DNA from: a virus
Reading direction: 5' to 3' (one strand)
DNA length: 44,135 nt
IMG/VR virus record: IMGVR_UViG_3300001979_000003
Span: 1-44,135 of that record
Part shown: one piece after another, positions 38,041 through 44,135 of the stretch
Position numbering within the stretch: the stretch's first letter is position 1
How the letters are laid out: each line of letters begins with the position of its first letter
Position numbers and translations under genes: made by a program
The notes under the pieces: generated by a model
Databases searched by the model: none
Told to the model about the DNA's origin: nothing
Seen by the model: only the letters and a program-made list of their open reading frames with translations

Positions 38041-38522
38041 TGGCGAAGCGGATCAGGATCGGCAACAATCCGGCTGTTGGGGACAGCGGGATATTCATCA
38101 GCAAGCCCGGAAGAGATATTGACGACACGACCACGAATTACCTGCTCGATAGCCGATTTCGGACACTGATGCTGCATGCCAACGGCCAGGTTGGCATGAC
38201 GAGCACTGCGGCCGTAACTGGGAAAACGATCTGGTACGCCGAAGTCAACTTCCCTGACCTCGGATACCGTCCAGTGTTCTTCGGCAACATTAAGTACGAC
38301 AGCGCCAACCCGTCTAACATCCCCGTGAATAGCTCCGGGGTGCCGATCTCTCTTTGTGGGACTTACGGTCAAGTCGGATCGGGAGGTCAGATTTTCATCG
38401 AAAGCGGTGTCTGGCTGGTCAACAATACCACCCTCAGAGCGCGGGCTGTCATGAACGTCGGCGGATCGGCCGGCAGCATGACGCTGACTTGGATGGTCTT
38501 CAAGAACAGGTTCGGTGAATGA
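38040..38522 (+). CDS. Small virion-associated protein B, 160 aa
   Basis: Start at ATG 38040 in a TGATG overlap. The N-terminus MAKRIRIGNNPAVGDSGIFI then SKPGRDI matches that of the next gene (MTRRVQIGNNGG and ASQPGVDV), so the two are paralogues. The protein is beta-rich. The three tandem genes at 37633-38899 probably arose by duplication and form part of the receptor-binding tip; binding partner unknown. Confidence 0.75.
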   Translation: MAKRIRIGNNPAVGDSGIFISKPGRDIDDTTTNYLLDSRFRTLMLHANGQVGMTSTAAVTGKTIWYAEVNFPDLGYRPVFFGNIKYDSANPSNIPVNSSGVPISLCGTYGQVGSGGQIFIESGVWLVNNTTLRARAVMNVGGSAGSMTLTWMVFKNRFGE

Positions 38523-38899
38523 CCCGTCGAGTTCAAATTGGAAATAATGGCGGAAGCTTTGTTTTCCGCGCAAGCCAGCCCGGAGTTGATGTTCTGGCGG
38601 GCGATATATCTCGCATGTCGATCTACGAGGGTCAGGTCCCCATGGTGCCGAAGGCCTTCGGCGAGGTCGATGTGCCCTATAACATCTCGCTCACTGCGAC
38701 AGTGACCGTGAACATCCCCTCGAAAGTGTTCACCTATCCTCCGTTCATTCTCATCAAGTCGACAGACGGGATCTTGCCTGGAACCGATACCGTTGGCGGC
38801 TGGTTCGTCGCGGGCGCAACGCCACGATTGCAACTCTACAACCGCGCGAAACCTGCCGTCACCCGGCGGATCCGCTGGTGGGCCTTCGCAGAACTCTAA
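38519..38899 (+). CDS. Small virion-associated protein C, 126 aa
   Basis: Coupled to the preceding gene by an ATGA overlap and sharing its R-x-x-IGNN and S-x-PG-x-DV N-terminal motifs. The C-terminal TRRIRWWAFAEL is basic and aromatic. It is a paralogue of the gene at 38040 with a shorter C-terminal half. The following 101 bp (38900-39000) hold only the ribosome-binding site of the next gene. Confidence 0.75.
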   Translation: MTRRVQIGNNGGSFVFRASQPGVDVLAGDISRMSIYEGQVPMVPKAFGEVDVPYNISLTATVTVNIPSKVFTYPPFILIKSTDGILPGTDTVGGWFVAGATPRLQLYNRAKPAVTRRIRWWAFAEL

Positions 38900-39000
38900 A
38901 CATCCCATCGAGAGCAGATCTCGCGTCGTCGCCGGCTGGAATGATGTCCGGCTCGTGCCATTACCCTTGTCATCGCCATACCCTCCCGAAAGGAAAACCC

Positions 39001-39246
39001 ATGTCAAACGAACAGCGCCAGGAGCAGCAGAAGATCCCGCTTGAGGTGGCGAACGCCGAGCTTGAGGCCAGACTACAATTCACAGAGGGCCGGCTGATTG
39101 CCATGGCGACCGTCGCTTATAATCTTCAACTGAAGTGCGGCGAGCTGGCGGCGGCGCTGGCGGAACGGTCAGAGGAGATCGCGGCCCTGCATGCCACATT
39201 TGGCGATCAAGACAATAGCCAGCGCATCGAGGAAGAGGGCAAGTAG
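39001..39246 (+). CDS. Coiled-coil protein, 81 aa
   Basis: AAAGGA lies about 8 nt before ATG 39001, which is preferred to a longer upstream frame without a ribosome-binding site. The product begins MSNEQRQEQQKIPLEVANAE and is a continuous helix (ALAERSEEIAALHATFGDQD), consistent with a trimeric stalk or chaperone. It sits directly upstream of the tail fibre gene with only 0-1 nt between. Confidence 0.75.
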   Translation: MSNEQRQEQQKIPLEVANAELEARLQFTEGRLIAMATVAYNLQLKCGELAAALAERSEEIAALHATFGDQDNSQRIEEEGK

Positions 39247-40218
39247 ATGGCCGTCACTCTTCCGTCGGTCTATCAGGACGGCACGGCCACGGTGCAAGCC
39301 AATGGCGCTGTCGTTACCGGGCAAAGCACACTCTGGGTGAATTCCGTTCTTCCCGGTGATTTCTTCGGCGTGCATAAGGGCTATGCCATCCGTATTCTGT
39401 CGGTCGACAGCAATACGCAGTTGACCCTTGCGAACCCGTGGCCGGGGGCCGCCCAGACGGCGGCTCATTACGAGATCATGCTGTGTCCGGACACTTCTCG
39501 CATGCAGGAGACGAGTAGGCAGCTTCTGCAGGCACTGAGCAATGGCACGCTTGCGGCCCTGGCAACAGTTGGTGGAGGTGCAGCTGCGGATCAGCTGGCA
39601 TACTTTACCGGTCCCGGCACATTATCCCTGACCGGACTTACCGCGACTGGTCGAGATATCATAGACAGTGCCGATGTGTCGGCGGCGCAAACGGCACTTG
39701 GCGTTTCGACATTCATCAAGACATTGCTTGACGATGCCAATGCGAGTGCCGCGCTCTCAACTCTTGGTGTCTCGGCGTTTGCGAAGACACTGCTCGACGA
39801 CACCGACGCATCGACCGCACTCTCTACGCTTGGTGTGTCTGCTTTTGCCAAAACATTGCTCGACGATACCAGCGCTGGCGCTGCATGGGCGACGCTTGGA
39901 GGATCAATCTCGGGAGGCGGCACTGGCTGGGCGAGAATGCCCGGAGGGCTCCTCGTCCAATGGGGGGATAGAACGGCAATTGTATCCGGTGGTGGCGGAG
40001 GGTTCTCGGTCCCGTTTCCGACTTCCTTCAGCAGCGCCTCATCTTATTCCTTTGTCGGCATTAATGGTGAAGCCGGATCGGGGGAGGTTGTGTTGAACGC
40101 CTATAATGGCGCAGGCGCGATCACAGCCAGCAATTTTTACTTGGTGCTGATGCGCAACGGCGCGATTTTTCCAGACAGTACAGCGGCCCGTATCCGCTGG
40201 CTAGCTATAGGCTCATGA
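39247..40218 (+). CDS. Tail fibre protein
   Basis: The product is 323 residues. The N-terminus (MAVTLPSVYQDGTATVQANG) carries a VTGQSTLWVNSVLPGDFF segment that is common at the base of phage fibres. Three 22-residue tandem repeats follow at about residues 151-216, and the C-terminal domain (WARMPGGLLVQWGDRTAIVS and RIRWLAIG) resembles the gp53-like/putative-tail-fibre receptor-binding head with its MPGGLLVQWG strand. Likely responsible for host attachment together with the tip protein. Confidence 0.85.
   Translation: MAVTLPSVYQDGTATVQANGAVVTGQSTLWVNSVLPGDFFGVHKGYAIRILSVDSNTQLTLANPWPGAAQTAAHYEIMLCPDTSRMQETSRQLLQALSNGTLAALATVGGGAAADQLAYFTGPGTLSLTGLTATGRDIIDSADVSAAQTALGVSTFIKTLLDDANASAALSTLGVSAFAKTLLDDTDASTALSTLGVSAFAKTLLDDTSAGAAWATLGGSISGGGTGWARMPGGLLVQWGDRTAIVSGGGGGFSVPFPTSFSSASSYSFVGINGEAGSGEVVLNAYNGAGAITASNFYLVLMRNGAIFPDSTAARIRWLAIGS
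39697..39894 (+). repeat. Three 66-bp tandem repeats in the fibre gene
   Basis: Three in-frame 66-bp units start at 39697, 39763 and 39829, encoding LGVS-x-F-x-KTLLDD-x-x-AS-x-AL-ST. They form the fibre shaft; copy number may vary between related phages. Confidence 0.85.
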
Positions 40219-40709
40219 ACATGACGGACAACAAATTTTACGTGCAAGCTGGCACTGACGGTACGGTCATGGGTTTTTGGCAAAGCGCCGCCTATGATGA
40301 TCCTCAAGATCGCATCCCGGCTGATGCGATCGAGGTATCGGAGGAGCAGTTTTTCGAACTGTTCGATAACTTCGGCCGACGCAAGCTGATCGATGGTGCC
40401 GTTATCGAATATGAACCGCCGCCCTACGTGCCGAAGCTTGCTGATTACACGGCGGCGATCACCGGTATGCTCGACGCCAAGGCGAAAGAGCGCCGCTATG
40501 ACAACGCGCTCTCGATCGCGACCTATGTCGGCAGCGGCAATGCAGCGTGGGCGGCCGAGGCGCAGGCCTTCGTCACCTGGCGCGATCAGATCTGGGCTTA
40601 TTGCTACGCCGAATTAGACAAGGTGCAGGCCGGCGAGCGCGCGCAGCCGACGATCAGCGATTTCTTAGTCGAGCTGGACACGCAGTTTCCGTTGACCTGG
40701 CCGGAATAG
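40215..40709 (+). CDS. Tail fibre assembly chaperone-like protein
   Basis: ATGA overlap with the fibre gene. The product is 164 residues (M-N-M-TDNKFYVQAGTDGTVMG start; ATG 40215 and 40221 are both possible). The C-terminal part, KAKERRYDNALSIATYVG, WAAEAQAFVTWRDQIWAYCY and PTISDFLVELDTQFPLTWP, is a DUF4376-like helical domain common in fibre chaperones. It probably folds or trimerises the fibre. Confidence 0.82.
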   Translation: MNMTDNKFYVQAGTDGTVMGFWQSAAYDDPQDRIPADAIEVSEEQFFELFDNFGRRKLIDGAVIEYEPPPYVPKLADYTAAITGMLDAKAKERRYDNALSIATYVGSGNAAWAAEAQAFVTWRDQIWAYCYAELDKVQAGERAQPTISDFLVELDTQFPLTWPE

Positions 40710-40729
40710 CCTGCGCTTGGCTAAAAATT

Positions 40730-40756
40730 GGCCCTGCCGGTGGGGCCAGCAGGGCC
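40730..40756. terminator. Hairpin in the gap before the lysis genes
   Basis: GGCCCTGC (40730-40737) and GCAGGGCC (40749-40756) form a perfect 8-bp stem. There is no U-tract on the plus strand; on the minus strand an AATTTTT follows, so it could end minus-strand transcription. The rest of 40757-40912 shows no gene; it has scattered short repeats and may hold a lysis promoter that I cannot define. Confidence 0.5.
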
Positions 40757-40912
40757 AGGCATAGGGAAAACACTCAAGCATGCGAGTGGGGTTAGCCGGG
40801 ATAGGGGCTAGCTCGCAGCCCGGATGCTAGCATTGAATGTATTGCTTGTGAAGCGTTTGCAACCATAGAGGCGCAGCCCTTCACTTCCGACTGAACTTTT
40901 TCAGGATATCTC

Positions 40913-41149
40913 ATGAAACCGAAACTCGTCCCGAATGCGGGCCGGGTGCTTCGCCGTGCGTGGAGCATCCGCCTCATAATCGTGGCCGGCATCCTGTCCG
41001 GCTGCGAAGTCGCTCTCCCGATCATCGATCAATTCGTCTCAATCCCTCGCGGAACGTTCGCGGCCCTCACGGGGCTGGTGACCTGCGGCGCGCTGATCTC
41101 CCGCCTTGTGGCTCAAGAAAATCTGAAAGGACATGAAGATGGCGAGTAA
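40913..41149 (+). CDS. Holin-like membrane protein, 78 aa
   Basis: The product is 78 residues, beginning MKPKLVPNAGRVLRRAWSIR, with two predicted membrane spans: LIIVAGILSGCEVALPIID (about 21-39) and GTFAALTGLVTCGALISRLV (about 47-66), separated by a short turn, and a polar C-terminus. Size, topology and position directly before the endolysin fit a class II holin. Its stop overlaps the endolysin start region by 11 nt. Confidence 0.78.
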   Translation: MKPKLVPNAGRVLRRAWSIRLIIVAGILSGCEVALPIIDQFVSIPRGTFAALTGLVTCGALISRLVAQENLKGHEDGE

Positions 41150-41630
41150 ACGCGCGAAGGCTGGCGTCGCCGCCGGCATCGCAATGGCGGTCACTACCTT
41201 GGCAGCGCCGGCCGAGGGCTATTACGGCTACTTGTATAAAGACCCGATCGGCGTCCTCACCTATTGCTACGGCGAGACCCTGAACGCCAAGGACATGAGG
41301 GGCCGAACCTTCAGCCAGCAGGAATGCTTGGATCTGCTCAAGAAGCGGATGGCGCATTACCAGCAGGGCAATGCGGCCTGCGTCAAGGGCTATGACGACC
41401 TCTCTCCCTATGTCCAGATGGCGTTCAACGACTTCAGCTATAATCTGGGTAATGGGGCTTTCTGCGCATCTTCGGCGGCTGCCTTCCTCCGCGCCGGGAA
41501 TGTCCGTGCCGCGTGCGGCCGGATCACGCTCTACAATAAGGCCCGCAAGAACGGCGTGCTCGTCGAGCTTCCCGGCCTGACGAAGCGACGCGCCCTTGAG
41601 CAGATGTATTGCTTGAAGGGAGCCGCATGA
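41139..41630 (+). CDS. Endolysin, GH24 lysozyme with SAR-type N-terminus
   Basis: Start ATG 41139 preferred (AAAGGA 7 nt upstream); ATG 41133 is also in frame. Residues about 8-25 (AGVAAGIAMAVTTLAAPA) form a weakly hydrophobic Gly/Ala-rich segment typical of signal-anchor-release endolysins. The catalytic triad is Glu26-x8-Asp35-x5-Thr41 (AEGYYGYLYKD then PIGVLT), exactly the T4-type/GH24 spacing. The enzyme cuts the glycan backbone of peptidoglycan. Several cysteines (CYGET, QECL, AACV) may regulate activation by disulfide exchange. Confidence 0.92.
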   Translation: MASKRAKAGVAAGIAMAVTTLAAPAEGYYGYLYKDPIGVLTYCYGETLNAKDMRGRTFSQQECLDLLKKRMAHYQQGNAACVKGYDDLSPYVQMAFNDFSYNLGNGAFCASSAAAFLRAGNVRAACGRITLYNKARKNGVLVELPGLTKRRALEQMYCLKGAA

Positions 41631-41968
41631 TGGCTGCCATTTCCAAGAAGCTAAGAAGCGTTCAAGGCGGCCGCCTTATGTTTTGGTGCCCTGGGTGCGA
41701 CGGCGCGCATATGGTGGGTGTCGGCGAGGGCGATGGTCCGAGATGGGGCTATAACGGCAATCCAGATGCTCCCACGTTCACGCCGTCCGTTCTGGTCAAA
41801 TACAATGGCAGGGACGCAGGTGTTGACGGCGCTCCTCCTGCTGTCTGTCATTCGTTCGTGACCGACGGAAGAATTCAGTTCCTCGGGGACTGCACCCACA
41901 GCCTTGCCGGGCAAACCGTTGAGCTTCCGGATTTCGATCCTGAATACCAGATCATCGGGGAGGCGTGA
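41627..41968 (+). CDS. DUF6527 protein
   Basis: The product is 113 residues. MFWCPGCDGAHMV (CPGC near residues 24-27), NPDAPTFTPSVLV, a VCHSFVTDGRIQFLGDCTHS block and AGQTVELPDF match DUF6527, a small Cys/His protein frequent in lysis cassettes of alphaproteobacterial phages. Metal binding by the CPGC, CH and DC..H residues is likely. ATGA overlap with the endolysin gene. Function unknown. Confidence 0.82.
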   Translation: MMAAISKKLRSVQGGRLMFWCPGCDGAHMVGVGEGDGPRWGYNGNPDAPTFTPSVLVKYNGRDAGVDGAPPAVCHSFVTDGRIQFLGDCTHSLAGQTVELPDFDPEYQIIGEA

Positions 41969-42393
41969 TGTTCGGTCTCCTCGATTACCTCAAGCTGGGG
42001 GCCGGCGTTGCGGTCGGGGTGCTCGCCACGTCGCTTTATTGGACTGGCGTCCCGATCCTCAACGACTATCCGATCCTCAAGAACATCCCGCTCCTCGGTC
42101 ATCTCGCGGTCGGACATGTGCAGACGGTCAAGGATGAAGTGCTGAAGGGATATGTGCTCGAAAGCGAGAAGACGACAGCGGAAGCCAAGGCGGCCGAACT
42201 GGAACGCCAGCGCAATGTCTCCGCACAGGCCTTGGAAGAAGCCCGAAAGCGCCAGGCAGCCGATGATGCCGCTCAGCGCGCCAAAGACGCTCAAACCGAT
42301 ATCGAGATCGCCGACTATGAAAAGAAGCTCGCTGCTGCAAATCGCCAGTGTCTTGCCGATCCTGCTGACGTTCAGTTCCTGCAGTCTCACTGA
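41968..42393 (+). CDS. i-Spanin (Rz-like)
   Basis: The product is 141 residues from ATG 41968 in a TGATG overlap. One N-terminal membrane anchor (residues about 8-28) precedes a long coiled coil (ESEKTTAEAKAAELERQRNV, then QALEEARKRQAADDAAQ). This is the i-spanin layout: an inner-membrane anchor with a periplasmic coil. The o-spanin gene starts 76 nt before its end in another frame. Confidence 0.85.
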   Translation: MFGLLDYLKLGAGVAVGVLATSLYWTGVPILNDYPILKNIPLLGHLAVGHVQTVKDEVLKGYVLESEKTTAEAKAAELERQRNVSAQALEEARKRQAADDAAQRAKDAQTDIEIADYEKKLAAANRQCLADPADVQFLQSH

Positions 42394-42628
42394 TCGGCTG
42401 GAAAAGGCATCGGCGACAAAGGGTGTCATCGCCGCCGGCACCAATCTGCCGCCTCTGCCGGATGACTGCCGGAAAGAAGAGCCTCATGCCGCCGTCAGGG
42501 TAGGCGACGAGTTGCGTTCCGTCCTAGTTCGCGAGCGTGGGGCTCTCGATCGTGCGAACGCGCGTGGCGAGCGCTGCGCTTCGTTCTACGACGATACCAA
42601 GGCACGCTTTGGCGCGGCTTCAAGATGA
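42317..42628 (+). CDS. o-Spanin (Rz1-like lipoprotein)
   Basis: The product is 103 residues from ATG 42317. The N-terminus MKRSSLLQIASVLPILLTFS then SC is a lipoprotein signal with Cys22 as the lipidated residue. The mature part is helical with a Pro-Pro-Leu-Pro block (NLPPLPDDCRK). Overlapping the i-spanin gene in the +1 frame by 77 nt is a common spanin arrangement. It links to the i-spanin to fuse the inner and outer membranes. Confidence 0.87.
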   Translation: MKRSSLLQIASVLPILLTFSSCSLTDRLEKASATKGVIAAGTNLPPLPDDCRKEEPHAAVRVGDELRSVLVRERGALDRANARGERCASFYDDTKARFGAASR

Positions 42629-42711
42629 GGGCCGCCGCGAACCTTCTCGGCTTCCTCACATTCTCTTTCACGCTGGCGGCGCTTTTGCTGGTGGCGTGGC
42701 ATTCAATTTAA
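42625..42711 (+). CDS. Tiny membrane protein, 28 aa
   Basis: ATGA overlap with the o-spanin stop. The product begins MRAAANLLGFLTFSFTLAAL and is almost wholly hydrophobic after a basic N-terminus: a single membrane span. It could be a second holin, antiholin or lysis regulator; nothing in the sequence decides. Confidence 0.6.
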   Translation: MRAAANLLGFLTFSFTLAALLLVAWHSI

Positions 42712-42744
42712 GCATGCCAGGGCACTCGGGGGCATTTCAGGAAA

Positions 42745-43191
42745 ATGAGCGAGGAAATCATGCAGATAGAGATCGAGAAGCCGCGCCTGAATCCGGTTCA
42801 TTTCATCGCCATCATCGGCGCCGGCTTCCTGAATGCTTTCGCAATCGGCGGCGTATGGGTCAGCCTGAACCGCGATATCGCCGATCTGCGCAGCTCGCAG
42901 GATCGGACGCAAAAGGCGCTCGATACGACTGCCCAGCAGGTCTCGCAGATGCCGTCCCTGACGTTTCAGACAACCAGGGCACTTGAAGCGGCTGCTGAAA
43001 ACAAGAAGGCGACCGAGGCGACGAATGAGAGGATCGACCGAGTGATAGATACGTTCGGCCGAAAGCTCGATACGGCGATCGATAGCATCAACAAGGTCGG
43101 GACGCAGGTGCAGGTCTTGAGTTCCAAATTCGAGGATGCGCAGGGTAAGTCGGAGAAGACCTTCTTCAGAACGCCGGTCGTCAGGCCTTAG
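42745..43191 (+). CDS. Membrane-anchored coiled-coil protein, 148 aa
   Basis: ATG 42745 (AGGAAA just upstream) or ATG 42760 (GAGG 6 nt upstream; slightly better spaced). One membrane span at about residues 20-40 (FIAIIGAGFLNAFAIGGVW) is followed by a long coiled coil ending in a basic tail. This arrangement resembles another envelope-linked lysis or exclusion factor. It is the last plus-strand gene of the late block. Confidence 0.75.
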   Translation: MSEEIMQIEIEKPRLNPVHFIAIIGAGFLNAFAIGGVWVSLNRDIADLRSSQDRTQKALDTTAQQVSQMPSLTFQTTRALEAAAENKKATEATNERIDRVIDTFGRKLDTAIDSINKVGTQVQVLSSKFEDAQGKSEKTFFRTPVVRP

Positions 43192-43211
43192 CGGCGATCC
43201 TCTTATCACAG

Positions 43212-43373
43212 CTACCGAAAATCGTGCCACCGATGATCGTGGCAAAATGATTTCATCTCACCCTCCCGATGCCGTAGCCCTAACCGCCCCATGCCTTGTA
43301 GCCGGGATGTTCGCAATAGTGCTCGAAATAGCGGAGCGTCGTTTGCAGATGCTCTGAAGCTGATTGCGGGTAG
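43212..43373 (-). pseudogene. Decayed copy of the cysteine-rich gene at 43700-43900
   Basis: One minus-strand frame gives RYFEHYCEHPGYKAWGG and then a TAG at 43282-43280; the similarity resumes in the same and a shifted frame (GYGIGR, then KSFCHDHRWHDFR). Compared with the intact gene (EHYCEHPGCNLWGLLGYEP, WWCWEHFPDEEW), the second cysteine is Tyr and the frame is broken. There is no start codon. I read it as a duplicated and decayed relative. Confidence 0.55.
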
Positions 43374-43376
43374 CGA

Positions 43377-43559
43377 CTAAGCTGTAATCTCTTGCATAAG
43401 GCGCCAAAGTCGTGTCGTCTCTTTGTCGGCTTTTTGAAAGGCCTCGGATTCTTTTCCGGATTTCGCGAGAACGTGGCTTGCGCGCGCTTTGGCCTTCGAA
43501 TGGCTCGCATGCAACTCATTGAGTTTCTTTCTCGCCTCGGGACTGATGACAGTCTGCAT
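43377..43559 (-). CDS. Small charged helical protein, 60 aa
   Basis: AGGGG lies about 9 nt before ATG 43559. The product begins MQTVISPEARKKLNELHASH and is a Lys/Glu-rich helix to the end (KADKETTRLWRLMQEITA). Function unknown. It is transcribed with the minus-strand accessory genes at the right end. Confidence 0.65.
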   Translation of the reverse strand: MQTVISPEARKKLNELHASHSKAKARASHVLAKSGKESEAFQKADKETTRLWRLMQEITA

Positions 43560-43699
43560 TATGAAACCCCTATGTTGCCACGTCGCTTGCCTTTATATGG
43601 GGAGAGCGGCGCTCGAATGTTAGTGGCTCTACATACGCGAGCGATGCCCATTACCTATGATCACAGATGCAGGGTGGGTGCTGCAACGATAGCTTGGTA

Positions 43700-43900
43700 T
43701 CAATCCCGCACTTCTTTTTCCCTGCATCTCGCGGCCTTCCATTCCTCATCGGGAAAATGCTCCCAACACCACCATCTGTTCTGGCCTTTGACTGGCTCGT
43801 AGCCGAGCAGACCCCAGAGATTACAGCCTGGATGCTCGCAGTAGTGCTCGAAAAGATCGGATGGTATTCGCGGCGGCGCGGCAGCGGTTTCATCGCCCAT
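43700..43900 (-). CDS. Cysteine/tryptophan-rich zinc-binding-like protein, 66 aa
   Basis: The product is 66 residues with EHYCEHPGCNLWG (C-x4-C) and NRWWCWEHFPDEEW (C-x2-H), a C4/C3H-type small zinc site typical of a rhizobial family whose members contain CEHPGCxxWG...FCxEHR. Its start directly follows the stop of the edge gene (TGACATG, 1-nt gap). Function unknown. A broken relative lies at 43212-43373. The 140 bp between 43560 and 43699 hold no clear gene. Confidence 0.72.
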   Translation of the reverse strand: MGDETAAAPPRIPSDLFEHYCEHPGCNLWGLLGYEPVKGQNRWWCWEHFPDEEWKAARCREKEVRD

Positions 43901-43901
43901 G

Positions 43902-44135
43902 TCAGTTCAATTCCTCTTTCGGTGCCTTATTCATGGCACCCAGAAGCGAATCCGAGAAATACTCCAACGTCTTCAGCGCATCAGCGAAGCGTTGCGCGTC
44001 GGGTGTTCCAAGGGCGCGCATTCCATTGTCGCGAAGGTCAAGCCCGACCTGCTGTATCACGGCGTTGGTAAAACCGCGCATATCCGCGGTTGTTGATCCA
44101 AGCCTGCCCAGCAGATGAGCAATGAGAAAATCGTG
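43902..44135 (-). CDS. C-terminal part of an unknown gene (cut by window edge)
   Basis: The minus-strand frame is open from the window edge to TGA at 43904-43902 (77 residues visible; start beyond the edge, or at the internal ATG giving 59 residues). HDFLIAHLLGRLGSTTADMR, GLDLRDNGMRAL and FADALKTLEYFSDSLLGAMN are amphipathic helices. It is followed almost immediately by the zinc-binding-like gene, so the two are probably cotranscribed. No family is recognised. Confidence 0.6.
   Translation of the reverse strand, partial: HDFLIAHLLGRLGSTTADMRGFTNAVIQQVGLDLRDNGMRALGTPDAQRFADALKTLEYFSDSLLGAMNKAPKEELN

Noticed and set aside
39697-39894. Possible CRISPR-like repeat array
   Set aside because: The 66-bp units are contiguous, in frame and encode a fibre shaft; there are no spacers.
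40757-40912. A small RNA or lysis promoter in the gap before the holin
   Set aside because: I could not identify a convincing -35/-10 pair or a structured RNA with a terminator; only the 8-bp hairpin at 40730-40756 is clear.
1-44135. The window as a complete circular genome
   Set aside because: Joining 44135 to 1, with or without the shared GTG, does not extend the J-domain-type frame sensibly and gives an in-frame stop before the edge gene's frame. No terminal repeat was noticed beyond three bases.

Overview
The window is a lambdoid-style siphophage genome, most likely a prophage, from a GC-rich alphaproteobacterium of the Rhizobiales. The host guess rests on families typical of rhizobia and their phages: DUF982, DUF1376, DUF2280, a GapR-like DUF2312 protein, and a J-domain protein with a long N-terminal extension. 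Both ends cut through genes, and no integrase or attachment site is visible, so the element is incomplete here. All family assignments come from reading the sequence; no database was searched.

Left arm (1-4607, minus strand): twelve tightly packed genes, mostly joined by 1-4 nt stop/start overlaps, run leftward from one promoter. They encode an Erf-type annealing protein, a PD-(D/E)XK exonuclease, a NinB-like protein, a nucleoside 2-deoxyribosyltransferase-like enzyme, small unknown proteins and the start of a J-domain protein. Immunity region (4608-7257): an S24 autocleaving repressor and a Cro-like protein lie between two operator pairs of the form ATGTAYG-N5-CRTACAT. The leftward and rightward promoters have the same layout: -35, 17 bp spacer holding most of the operator, -10 TACATT. 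Three cargo genes lie between the left operators and the repressor.

Right early arm (7021-15774, plus strand): a GapR-like protein, a C5-cytosine methyltransferase with nine DEPxxTVTA repeats, an N6-adenine methyltransferase, a DUF1064 nuclease, a DUF1376 replication protein, a 73-residue protein that is a stand-alone release-factor GGQ domain, and a NusG-like protein. A divergent CAT-anticodon tRNA and a strong terminator follow. An accessory block on the minus strand (16048-18027) holds four tiny or small genes, an XRE regulator with its own palindromic operator, and an unknown 237-residue protein.

Late region (18135-43191, plus strand): metallopeptidase, small and large terminase, a portal fused to an Acb1-like 2H phosphodiesterase (anti-CBASS), a DUF2213 protease-scaffold, decoration and capsid proteins, connectors, tail terminator, tail tube, a G/GT tail-chaperone pair with a classic -1 frameshift signal, tape measure, a four-gene tail tip set ordered like gene transfer agents, fibre genes, and a lysis cassette (holin, SAR endolysin, i-spanin, o-spanin). 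Single antisense genes are inserted repeatedly in this operon and look like morons. The right end (43212-44135) is a minus-strand accessory cluster with an intact cysteine-rich gene, a decayed copy of it, and a truncated gene at the edge.

The strongest candidates for something new are the GGQ-only release-factor-like protein, the portal-Acb1 fusion, the phage NusG-like protein next to internal late terminators, and the immunity-region cargo.
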